Origin: Culex pipiens pallens
Taxonomy: Eukaryota > Arthropoda > Insecta > Diptera > Culicidae
Reading direction: 5' to 3'
Length of the DNA: 64,000 bases
Assembly (NCBI RefSeq): GCF_016801865.2
Contig: NC_068938.1
Coordinates: forward strand, 7,325,101-7,389,100
Position numbers and translations under genes: made by a program. Shown here piece after piece: positions 34,729-43,935 of this stretch (its first letter is position 1; every line of letters begins with the position of its first letter). The notes beneath the pieces were generated by a model. It saw nothing but the letters and a program-made list of their open reading frames with translations, was not told the DNA's origin and did no database searches.

Positions 34729-36389
34729 GTAACCACTTTAGTTGATTTATCGACTTAACGAGCTTCGCCGGGACTGATGTTCCTGAGCCAGGCACATACA
34801 GTGAGTCAAATATTTGTCCGTACCCCCCCGTACGGAAAATGTTTGTGATATAAAAGTACATAAAATTCGACTAAAGTGCCATGTTTTATACATCAATCGA
34901 CGCGGCAGAATATCCTCTTTAAGACACTGTCATTGGATTTGCAAAAAACTTTTTCTTAAAAAATACAAAAATAGTTTACTGAAAAAAGTCAAAAAAGAGG
35001 TCAAATAATTGTCCGTACCCCTAATAAAAGTACAAAATCTGATCGATTTAAGTGAATTCATTTATGAAATGTTGTTTCTGTGTCAAATACTAGTACCTCT
35101 TGCCAGTTTGTGACAACTTTGAACTTCTGATAACTTTGTTTAGTTAGTTTATATTAAAAATTGGTTTAAATTTAGTTTTTTAAAGTAAAACTTATCAAAA
35201 CATAAGTTTATAAACAACTATTTTTATAAAATTGCTATTTTATGTTGTAAGAGTCTCTATTTAACAAGTTTTAACAATATTTGTTCGAAATATACATTGT
35301 TTTCATCTTTTTTATTGACATTTTTCGACCAAAAATACTGTTTCGGAACAATACCGTTAAACAATCCGGATTGTCCCGGAACCGGTTTAACCCCTCGGAG
35401 GGAAATTTTGTGGTGGTCAGATAGAGGACAAAAAAACCCACCTCTTGCAATTTAAAGCATCCAATTTCGTCCACTACAGCCCGATTACGAGTCCCTAGTC
35501 TGAAATTTGAAATTTTCAAATTCCCCAAGCAAAACATTCTGTCCCAGGACGGTACAAAAATTCTCAGTACGGAAAGTGAAAATTTCAAATTTCAGACTAG
35601 GGACTCGTAATCGGGCTGTAGTGGACGAAATTGGATGCTTTAAATTGCAAGAGGTGGGTTTTTTTGTCCTCTATCTGACCACCACTAAATTTCCCTCCGA
35701 GGGGTTAAACCGGTTCCGGGACAATCCGGATTGTTTAACGGTATTGTTCCGAAACAGTATTTTTGGTTGAAAAATGTCAATAAAAAAGATGAAAACAATA
35801 TATATTTCGAACAAATATTGTTAAAACTTGTTAAATAGAGACTCTTACAACATAAAATAGCAATTTTTTTAAAAAAATGTTGTTTATAAACCTATGTGTT
35901 GATAAGTTTTACTTTAAAAAACTAAATTTAAACCAATTCTTAATATAAACTAACTAAACAAAGTTATCAGAAGTTCAAAGTTGTCACAAACTGGCTAGAG
36001 GTACTAGTATTTGACACAGAAACAACATTTCATAAATAAATTCACTTAAATCGATCAGATTTTGTACTTTTACAAGGGGTACGGACAATTATTTGACCTC
36101 TTTTTTTGACTTTTTTCAGTAAACTATTTTTGTATTTTTTAAGAAAAAGTTTTTTGCAAATCCAATGACAGTGTCTTAAAGAGGATATTCTGCCGCGTCG
36201 ATTGATGTACAAAACATGGCACTTTAGTCGAATTTTATGTACTTTTATATCACAAACATTTTCCGTACGGGGGGGTACGGACAAATATTTGACTCACTGT
36301 ACTTTCTCAACATCAACAGGCCCGATTCGATGACCAAGCCAAATTCAGCTTTACTAATTTCTGTTTCTTTTTTCGATATCAGCTAATCT
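34496..36389 (-). pseudogene. Open frame interrupted by a transposon
   Basis: On the minus strand a frame runs from an acceptor-like 'TTTTTTTAAG' near 36395 to 36302, is broken by the 34799-36299 element, and continues without a frame change from 34798 to a stop at 34496. Excising the element and one TA leaves about 130 open codons. The middle reads, in part, DGRSNRKLFEEKQLRKLIRL with mostly C/G-ending codons, more exon-like than the surroundings. I recognise no family. It may be a disrupted exon or a gene fragment. No ATG or donor site is convincing. Confidence 0.3.
34799..36299. mobile_element. 1.5-kb near-perfect palindromic Tc1/mariner-type element
   Basis: The element is flanked by TA at 34797-34798 and 36300-36301. 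It starts CAGTGAGTCAAATATTTGTC and ends with the exact complement. Arms 34799-35517 and 35578-36299 are about 720 bp each and nearly identical, with only a few substitutions and small indels visible (for example the C-run and T-run lengths). The loop is 60 bp (35518-35577). CAGT ends and a TA target are the hallmarks of Tc1/mariner-group elements. There is no transposase, so this is a foldback derivative. High arm identity implies a recent origin or ongoing gene conversion. A transcript would fold into a 700-bp duplex. Confidence 0.9.
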
Positions 36390-37397
36390 TAAAAAAATAA
36401 TCGAATCGCGAAGAAAATTTTACGATAACAATAAATTGAATGACGTTTCTTTTTGCCTTCTGATTAGGTACACGTCTAATTGAGAAGAAACAAAAACATC
36501 ATTTATTGATAGAATATCGTGTAATCTAGTACATTTCTCGGGTTAGTTTTCAAAAGGTTCAAGCGCCAGTTGTAAACAAAGCCATTTTCGGTCAAATTAA
36601 AAAGAGAAATTTGTGCCGGTGGAGTGATTTTTTTTTTTTTTTTGACAAAATGAATGTCTTATTACTTGTTTAATTTTTTGAACTTACTTCAGTTATTTGG
36701 TTTTTTAGGGTGCAACTTCCCGCTTTCAGAGTGTTTTTTTCAAGGACACGAATGCAGTTTTTATATCTAGAGTTTTTTTTAAAGGTCTTATGGTGTTTTT
36801 TGCTTTTCAATTCTGCTTCCAAAATTTTCAGATGAATTTCAATATCTGGAGTTTTTTTTTTGAAAAGGTCCAAAAAACCATATTTTCAGTTTTTGCTTTT
36901 TGGGTGTTTTTTAATACCCCTGACTCAAGGCAGTTTCAAAAACACCCAAAAAGCAAAAACTGGAAATTTGGTTTATTGGACCTTTTAAAAAAAAAACTCC
37001 AGAATATAATATTAAAAAATTGTTGAAAATCAAAACTACAAAACTGGTAAAATGAGCAAACCTGGTTCTTCGTGTACGATCAAATTTCAACTGATCTAGT
37101 ACTTCGTTTGTACCTTGCCGAGTCGAGGTTGGGAGAAAACGTCAAAGCAAAATTTTAAACTGTCAAACAGATAGCACTTAAGCACCAAAATCTGTTTTTT
37201 TTTTTGCGAAATTAGAAAACAAAGTTGAAATATTGATGGTTTCTTTTGTAAAAATTTACCATTTTTACGGTAGGCCTTAAGAGGAGCCAAAACTCCTTCG
37301 AATAGCGTAATTGGTACTACGATTTGGCCTAATTAAGGTGAGTAAAATGTTATTTTTTGTTTTCTCAGGCAGTTCATACAAATTGAATCTTTTCCAG
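36302..37397. other. Sequence around the second 156-bp MITE
   Basis: AT-rich with one MITE (36846-37002). It ends at a donor-like AAG|GTGAGT at 37338 that could open a 60-base intron closing at CTTTTCCAG (37397). Nothing else is definable. Confidence 0.35.
36846..37002. mobile_element. 157-bp palindromic MITE, copy 2
   Basis: It matches 1089-1244 end to end: CTGGAGTTTTTT at the left, AAAAAACTCCAG at the right, and 'TTTTTGCTTTTTGGGTG' and 'CCCCTGACTCAAGGCAG' inside. The flanking direct repeat AATAT is present on both sides (36841-36845 and 37003-37007), giving a 5-bp target duplication. Confidence 0.85.
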
Positions 37398-38232
37398 AAT
37401 CAAATTTACACAAACCATCAGATTTGGCAAAACCCATAGACAGACCAGACAGTTTGACCCCCTTCCTGGAGTCCAAAACGAACCAGAACCGCCATGGTGG
37501 CGTGGACAATAACCAGAAGAAAACGATTCCGTGCCAGGACGGTAAAATTTCTTCAAGGGAACGGTTAGTCAACGGATTTGAACGGAATCGGTGCGGGCTC
37601 TTTCGGATACGGACAAGCAAGAACGGAAACAAGCAAGAATGCCGAGAACCGAACGGAGACGGATATGGACCATGTTGCCCAAAACACAAGGCAGACGATC
37701 TAGCCGTCCACGATCTCCACCAGGTCCACGCACCGCTTGAACTCCAACCCGGAGCATTTGAGATCGTTTGTCTGCGGGCCAGCTACGGCACCCATCGGCC
37801 GCGTAAGCTGAAAACGATTAATCTGGTCGCGCTGAAGCGTGGTAAAGGTGGAGAGAAATCAGGGGCTCGTCATCACAGGTTCATTAGGATTCAACGTTTG
37901 TTGCAAGCTGGGCAAGATCGATTCCAGGTGAAAAAGTGTTTTAAATCGTGCACACTGAGCTGATTACTATATGGTGCTTTTTCTTTGCCTTCCAGGATAA
38001 ACACTTGGACCAGCGATAGGCGCGAATTGCAAATCAATCCAAGATTCGGTTCAAGATGTGCAGCAAATTCTTGAAGCGAGTACGGCTAGAAGGTCGGTCA
38101 CGAGAAATTCCAGACGCGATCGTACTTCGTCGCTCGGCAATGCTCGGTCTGAATGGATCGCCTCCTCTGGAATGAAAACTTCCAAGGGGTAATTGCTGGC
38201 GCTGAATGATTTTGTGTTGACAAAATAGTAGG
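37398..38232 (+). other. Candidate two-exon spliced segment with a 176-codon open frame
   Basis: An acceptor (CTTTTCCAG, 37397) opens a segment with an uninterrupted frame to a donor CAG|GTGAAAAAG at 37928. A 68-base intron with branch-like CTGATTAC ends TTTGCCTTCCAG at 37995. The frame continues DKHLDQR and stops, and the second segment ends at donor TAG|GTGAGTACC (38233). The first segment is GC-richer than its flanks, with residues such as CLRASYGTHRPRKLKTINLV. The frame contains no ATG at all, so either the start lies in an unseen upstream exon or this is a decayed or non-coding transcript. I recognise no domain. Confidence 0.3.
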
Positions 38233-38346
38233 TGAGTACCATTCCGTATTTTTAAAATCACCATAAAGTTTAAAGGGAACAATTCAATTCCCAGTTATTT
38301 TTTTATTAATTTCTTCGCTAATATTGATTCATGTTTAGTAAGATTG

Positions 38347-38695
38347 ACCGAGCCACGTAGCTTAGTGGTAACGCTTCCGCCTCGTAAGCGTTAGATCGAG
38401 GTTCAAATCCCGGCTCGGACCAACACAACTGGTGATCGTTTCTCTTCTGGATTCGTTTGCCTATTAAAGGGAAGGTAGAGCATCGTCACAAGCTGGACCT
38501 TATTAACGACACCTTAGGAAGGCGACCTATACAAAGTTAACATTAACCTGCACATGTTAACATTAAGTAAAGAAATAGCCACTGTATCCGCTTTGTAAAT
38601 GCCGGCCCCGATACTCTTCAAGTGTGTTCCCCTCAAGAACTGGGAAAGATTTACTTTAAACCATTTTACCATTTTACCATTACCATTTTTTAAAA
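38347..38695 (+). mobile_element. tRNA-Thr(CGT)-headed SINE, 349 bp
   Basis: A perfect 12-bp target duplication TTAGTAAGATTG lies at 38335-38346 and 38696-38707. The head has box A TAGCTTAGTGG (38358-38368), loop CTCGTAA with anticodon CGT (38383-38385), and box B GGTTCAAATCC (38400-38410), followed by GGCTCGGACCA. The 5' CCGAGCC and 3' GGCTCGG pair, but T-stem spacing is wrong for a real tRNA. The body is tRNA-unrelated and ends in a CCATTTTA/CCATTA short-repeat tail. It inserted just after the donor site of the candidate spliced segment. Confidence 0.9.
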
Positions 38696-38707
38696 TTAGT
38701 AAGATTG

Positions 38708-39447
38708 TATTCTCTAATGCTCTGTTGGATTTGGTGTTCGATGTTGTTTTCAAACTTCAAATTTTTATACTGTCATTAAATGCTTTTCAATGAAATATTT
38801 TTGATTTTTATTATTCAATCGGAAACGCATTTCTTTTGAAATATGCATGAAATGCAGCATGCAAAACTAAAACCATGAAAATTACATCGGATTCCAGATT
38901 CAGCGGAGCAAAAAAAATTTTCGGCTTGGGTAAATTTACGTAGATTTCATCGGAAATTTACATGTTTTCGTAGCGCTTTTGGTTCGGCACGATTACATTG
39001 GAAGGCACTTAAATTTACAATGAATTCGATTTAAATTCGCATCATTAATGACGTGCACTTTTGGTACATCATAAATGATGTAAATTTACCGGTTTATTTT
39101 TTTCTGTGTAGGGAATTTCAAAAAATCGCCATTTTTATTCTACACTAGGCACTGAAGAGACAAAAACTAATTGTAAAAAAAATCAGAATATTGTAACCTA
39201 CAAATTGATGGTATTGGATTTGGCGTCACAACATTTTTTGATGGATTTTTGAGAGAAATTCGTAAAAAATCAAGCAGAAAAATGTTGACTTTCTGGATCA
39301 ACATTAATACAGAATCATTATTGGTAGGACTCCTAACTATGATTTAAAATTGAATATCGGGCAATTTGAACGCATTTTTCTAGGTTTTACAACATAATAT
39401 AATATTGTTTTATGAAAACAGACCATTTCTCATCAACTCGCAAATCG
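38708..39447. other. AT-rich sequence with a family D fragment
   Basis: 38890-39110 resembles the right part of the 33590-34216 MITE, in opposite orientation ('TGACGTGCACTTTTGG', 'ACATCATAAATGATGTAAAT' and terminal 'TTTTTTTCTGTGTA'). The remainder is featureless AT-rich DNA. Confidence 0.5.
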
Positions 39448-39452
39448 CGAGT

Positions 39453-41472
39453 CACGGGTCCCCCACAGACCGTTATTATAAATAAAAAATTTCCACCCAA
39501 ACCAATGATTGGACATGGTTTCTGGGACCATTCTGCACCTCTGGGCCGAGTTTCAAAATATTTGCCGGCAGAAATTTCGAATACGGTCAGTTTTAGTGTT
39601 TCGAGTAGAAATTAAGGGGAAATCACATGTAAAATGCGTCGGAAAAGATCAAAGTTTCAATGTTTTAATTCCAAAACATTACTGGTCATGGTTTTAAATT
39701 GTATTAACATGTAGCAGAATGATATAAAAACGATTTACAGCACTGACTTAGCCGGATTAAGCCGAAGTTAAGTGACTTAAGTATATTATTTACAAGTTTA
39801 CACCTTAATATTAAAAAAAAACTCCTACATCAAGAAATTTAAAGGATAAGGATAACTAGATAGCACAAAAATAACTTAAAATGGGGTGACTTTGAGCCAA
39901 GGGGTGACATTGTACCAATAAATGCATTAGGATTGCTTTGATAAGCTTGAATTTTTATGTTAATTTATTTATTTGTAGACGGATTAATTTGGTCTATTTA
40001 TGTTCCCACAAAGCAATTTGATGATATTGCTACGCAAATCTGCTTATTCTGTTTGAATAAAGCCTGTTGATTTAAAATTTAATTAATTAAAATAAATTTA
40101 AAATCTCCTGGAATCCTCCAAATTTGAAAATTATGCTCACATTTTTCAGTTCTGAATCAATTTCTTCTGAAATCAAATAAAACAATCAAAATATTAGGGA
40201 AACAAACTTTTTGACGTGGCAAGCTTGTGACATAGCAATTAGAATAAACTTGTTCTTTTTTGTTTTAAATCGTTTACAAATTTCAAACTTACGAATGAAA
40301 TCCGGAGACAACTCCAGCTACCATTTAGCTCTTAGCAAAAGTTGAATGGCACAACTTCCCACAGGATTAATATTTCAAACCAACCAATTATTTTTCAACA
40401 TTGCAGTTATCGTCATAAAATAAAAAATAAATAAAATAAAATAACTTTTCGTAATTGGATAAAATAATGTTGATACACTCATAGTTAGGATTCAATAAAA
40501 CATATTATTGATCATCAAGAACGTTCACTAATAATGTATTCATCAAAACATATCCCGCCCGGGTCCCGCCCGTGTGGATCAATCGGACCGCGCACTGGAC
40601 TCACAATCCAGAGGTCGCCGGTTCGAATCCCGCGGCGGGCGCTCTAAAATTCTTTGTGTAAATATGGGTATTCGGCGCCGTCGCTCCGTGCCATACTTTC
40701 ATACACTTAGGAGCCCAGGGCGGCGAAGTCCTTGTAGATAAAAGGAAGACACTAGTGGTTGGTACTAGCAATGGTGGCCGACAGCTATAAAGTCAACTTC
40801 GTTTTTTCAAAACATATCCTACTTCTGGCCAATGTGAAACTAAAGCTTTATCTATTTTATCTATTTTTTTAGTGTTTCGTACTTATTGAACTTTTTATGG
40901 CAGAGGACAACATAATCTAAGAACAAAATATTTGCAACGATTATACTTTGCAATTCAAGCTTATCGAGCTTGGTGTTAAGCTATCTGGCTATTATAAAAT
41001 CGTATAATTTGGTACAATGTCACCCCTTGGCTCAAAGTCACCCCATTTTAAGTTATTTTGTGCTATCTAGTTATCCTTATCCTTTAAATTCCTTGATGTA
41101 GGAGTTTTTTTTAATATTAAGATGTAAACTTGTAAATAATATACTTAAGTCACTTAACTTCGGCTTAATCCGGCTAAGTCAGTGCTGTAAATCGTTTTTA
41201 TATCATTCTGCTACATGTTAATGCAATTTAAAACCATGACCAGTAATGTTTTGGAATTAAAACATTGAAACTTTGATCTTTTCCGACGCATTTTACATGT
41301 GATTTCCCCTTAATTTCTACTCGAAACACTAAAACTGACCGTATTCGAAATTTCTGCCGGCAAATATTTTGAAACTCGGCCCAGAGGTGCAGAATGGTCC
41401 CAGGAACCATGTCCAGTCATTGGTTTGGGTGGAAATTTTTTATTTATAATAACGGTCTGTGGGGGACCCGTG
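39453..41472. mobile_element. 2-kb element with 465-bp inverted repeats and a nested SINE
   Basis: Terminal CACGGGTCCCCCACAGACCG and its complement lie at 39453 and 41472. Arms 39453-39918 and 41009-41472 differ at few positions and end inward at 'GGGGTGACATTGTACCAA'. A 5-bp target duplication CGAGT is at 39448-39452 and 41473-41477. The 1.1-kb spacer is AT-rich, lacks a transposase, and carries the SINE at 40556-40806. The ORFs at 39412-39697 and 41228-41573 are mirror images encoded by the two arms, not genes. Confidence 0.9.
40556..40806 (+). mobile_element. tRNA-Val(CAC)-headed SINE, 251 bp
   Basis: A perfect 13-bp target duplication TCAAAACATATCC lies at 40543-40555 and 40807-40819. The head 40568-40640 folds nearly as a tRNA: acceptor GCCCGTG/GGCGGGC with one mismatch at its base, anticodon stem CTGGA/TCCAG with loop CTCACAA (anticodon CAC, 40602-40604), and T arm GCCGG-TTCGAAT-CCCGC. 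The 160-bp tail region is tRNA-unrelated and ends CAACTTCGTTTTTT. It sits inside, and so is younger than, the 39453-41472 element. Confidence 0.9.
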
Positions 41473-41593
41473 CGAGTGCTAATCGATTGTTTTGAGTTTT
41501 TCGTTGTATGAAACATTGTTCTTGAGGCAAAAATCTGTCGTAATCCGGGTGAGCCTGAAGATTTCCGCCACATCGCCTTGTTTGGGACACACT

Positions 41594-41687
41594 AGTGATC
41601 AGGGACCAAAGTTACCCCTTAGCACAAAGTTTCATGCAAATCGAAGTGAGGTCGGGACAAACTATTTCGATGTCGTGTGAGTTGGCG
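41594..41687 (-). repeat. Fragment of the long-hairpin family
   Basis: The complement of this stretch matches the left end of 49445-50823 and 63003-64000 with scattered differences: 'CCAACTCACACGA', 'TCGATTTGC(A/G)TGAAACTTTG', 'CTAAGGGGTAACTTT' and 'GTCCCTGATCAC' occur in the same order. Confidence 0.7.
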
Positions 41688-43499
41688 TTTAAAATTTATT
41701 TACAATTCACGTGAAAAATATGAAATCGGATCAACAATCCAGAACCTTACCCTAAAAAGGCATCAGCAAATTGAAGACACCACTCGCTCGGCTGACCCAC
41801 GTGGCACATGATGAAGTGTGCCTCCACACATCACCGCCGGTCGCTTTAAAAAGTGAGTGAAAGAGGAATTTCAACTGCCGACGATTGAGCGAAATGCAAA
41901 TCAGTGGCACACTTTGCTCGTTTATGAGAGTGTGCAAATTTGATTGTACTTTGCTATCCATCCATTCATTCGTTCATTCATCCGACCGACCAACCATCGC
42001 GTTTTTATATCGCGCGCAGGTTTCGTTGATGGATAAATTGAAGACGTCTGTTTGACATAATTTAATTTAATTCCACCGTTTTATTACTTCATGTGCGGTT
42101 GAGGTTCTGAGATTTTTGAGTTGTGGAGAAGTTCTATTTCAGTTTTGGCAGAGTGAAAGCAGTCAGACTTGAAATATGAAGAAGCATCATAATGGTGATG
42201 TTCTGAAAAAGTAAAAATGAAACAATAAATAAATTGCCAACTGGTGGAACAAACCCACTTTACGGGGTCTATTTGTTGACGGAGCACAGGAAGAACTTTT
42301 ATGCACTTATTTTCCGGTGTCTGGAAGTCTGGCGGATGCTGCACTGACGGAGTCATCTCACGTATCATTTCTCCTTCGTGATGCAGATTATGATGGGTTG
42401 AGTTATTGAGAGAATTCCAGAAGCTACCAAGCCTCTAAACGCCTACTGCGATAGCGTTTTGAATAAATCTTAAAAATGTGCATCATTATCGATTTTCTAT
42501 TGCCAGCTTTTTTATGTCGCTTATCAGTCAACATTAACGAAACCTGTGTCCAATTTCTCTCCCATTTGTGTGATAAATAATGCTCACTCATCTGCATACT
42601 GTGACATCGTCCCACCAACGAAAATTATTGGCATATCAGTTTAACGATGCATTTTATGATTCCAAAATCAGCCGTATCCATGTTTTAACGAATCTTCGAG
42701 CATTTTGATGACCTTATGGGTTCATGAGTGACAAAATTTACGATGCATCCATCGCAACATTTTGGTACTGATCGGTTATTATAAACCTATGGAAAAACGA
42801 ATAACCGTAAAAGAGTTTTCAAATGTTCATTCAAATGGCACATTATGAGGCTTGCCCCTCTAAAATGCAATAACATGCATTAGTGTTGTAAGCTACAGTG
42901 AAAGACAGTTTGTTACTGAGAAAACTGTTTATTCCGTCCGGCGTGTTGGGTGGCCGGGAATGAACTGTGCTGGGAGTGCTGGTAGTTATCATGGCCTACT
43001 ACAATTAGGATGACTTTAAATCGGCTTTAAAATGGCATGGTCGAATGGATAACAGGATTATAGCACGTTAAAATGTGTTGAAAACGCCTACTTTGTTGAT
43101 GTTATTGTTGGTTAGCACATAAATTCCAAATCCGTGGATGTGATTCGATCAAATCGTCGCCTACTTTGTTTCGCATAATTGGTTTTACGTGGTCACATTT
43201 CGCAACAAGTCTGCTCATTTGTTAATTTGCTATAAAACGAGTCGTTGTCGTTGGAAGTTTTTTTTTTCGTTTTCAATTCTCAACTCACGCCGCCACCATA
43301 ATTACTTCCTGTCGGCTGGGTAGAACCCGCGACATCCATCCGTTTGTACCATTGCACACGCGAGAATTTAGTCAGTGGTGTGCACTCTTGTCACAATTTC
43401 GTTTTTTTTTTTTGGTTTCAAACATATCAACCTGCATGACATTTGAAAACATCAAGTCAAAATTGGAAGTAACTGCGTAATCTTGTTGCAAGTCACATT

Positions 43500-43935
43500 T
43501 TGGTGTTTCGAGAAAAGCGAATTTTATGGTTTGACTTTAAATAAATAAAAACAGTAGCAAGCAATGTAAACAATAACAAACACGTCTTTTTTGTCTGACC
43601 GTTCTGTGCATTGTCCCGAAGTTTGGTTGAATTTGGTTGTCGGAGTCCCGAGTTATAATTAAAAATGTGTACAGCAGTCGGGCAAGTACGTGTGTCAAAC
43701 GCGTTCTGACCTGAAATCCCTTTGATCAGTTGTCGCACTTGCAGCAATTTTCAGGGTGTGATTAGATAGCAAGATCAGATCGAATCTTTTTTCATATGAA
43801 GAGTGACAACATTGCACGGATTTTTATTAGGTTTGAGGTTAGGTCGAATTTTGGAGATCTGTGAAGCTCAAAAGAAGAAGCATTGAAAGCAAATTAGCCC
43901 AAAATGCACATGCGACAGCATAGCATTCCCGTTTC
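43500..43935. mobile_element. MITE family C, copy 2
   Basis: A diverged copy of 32845-33373 in the same orientation, sharing 'GCAATGTAAACAATAACAAA', 'CTGTGCATTGTCCCGAAGTT', 'GAGTCCCGAGTTATAATTA' and 'CCCAAAATGCAC'. The terminal repeats are degraded. The ORF at 43493-43747 lies within it. Confidence 0.65.

Noticed and set aside
35271..35770. Two ORFs sharing a 58-residue segment, on opposite strands
   Set aside because: They are the two arms of the 34799-36299 palindrome read inward and outward, not paralogous genes.
38347..38421. Functional tRNA-Thr(CGT) gene
   Set aside because: T-stem and acceptor spacing do not fit a cloverleaf, and exact target duplications place it as the head of a SINE.
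40568..40640. Functional tRNA-Val(CAC) gene
   Set aside because: It folds fairly well, but it lies within a 251-bp unit bounded by a 13-bp target duplication, so it is a SINE head.
39412..41573. Matching ORF pairs at the two ends
   Set aside because: Encoded by the inverted arms of the 39453-41472 element, with no recognisable protein.
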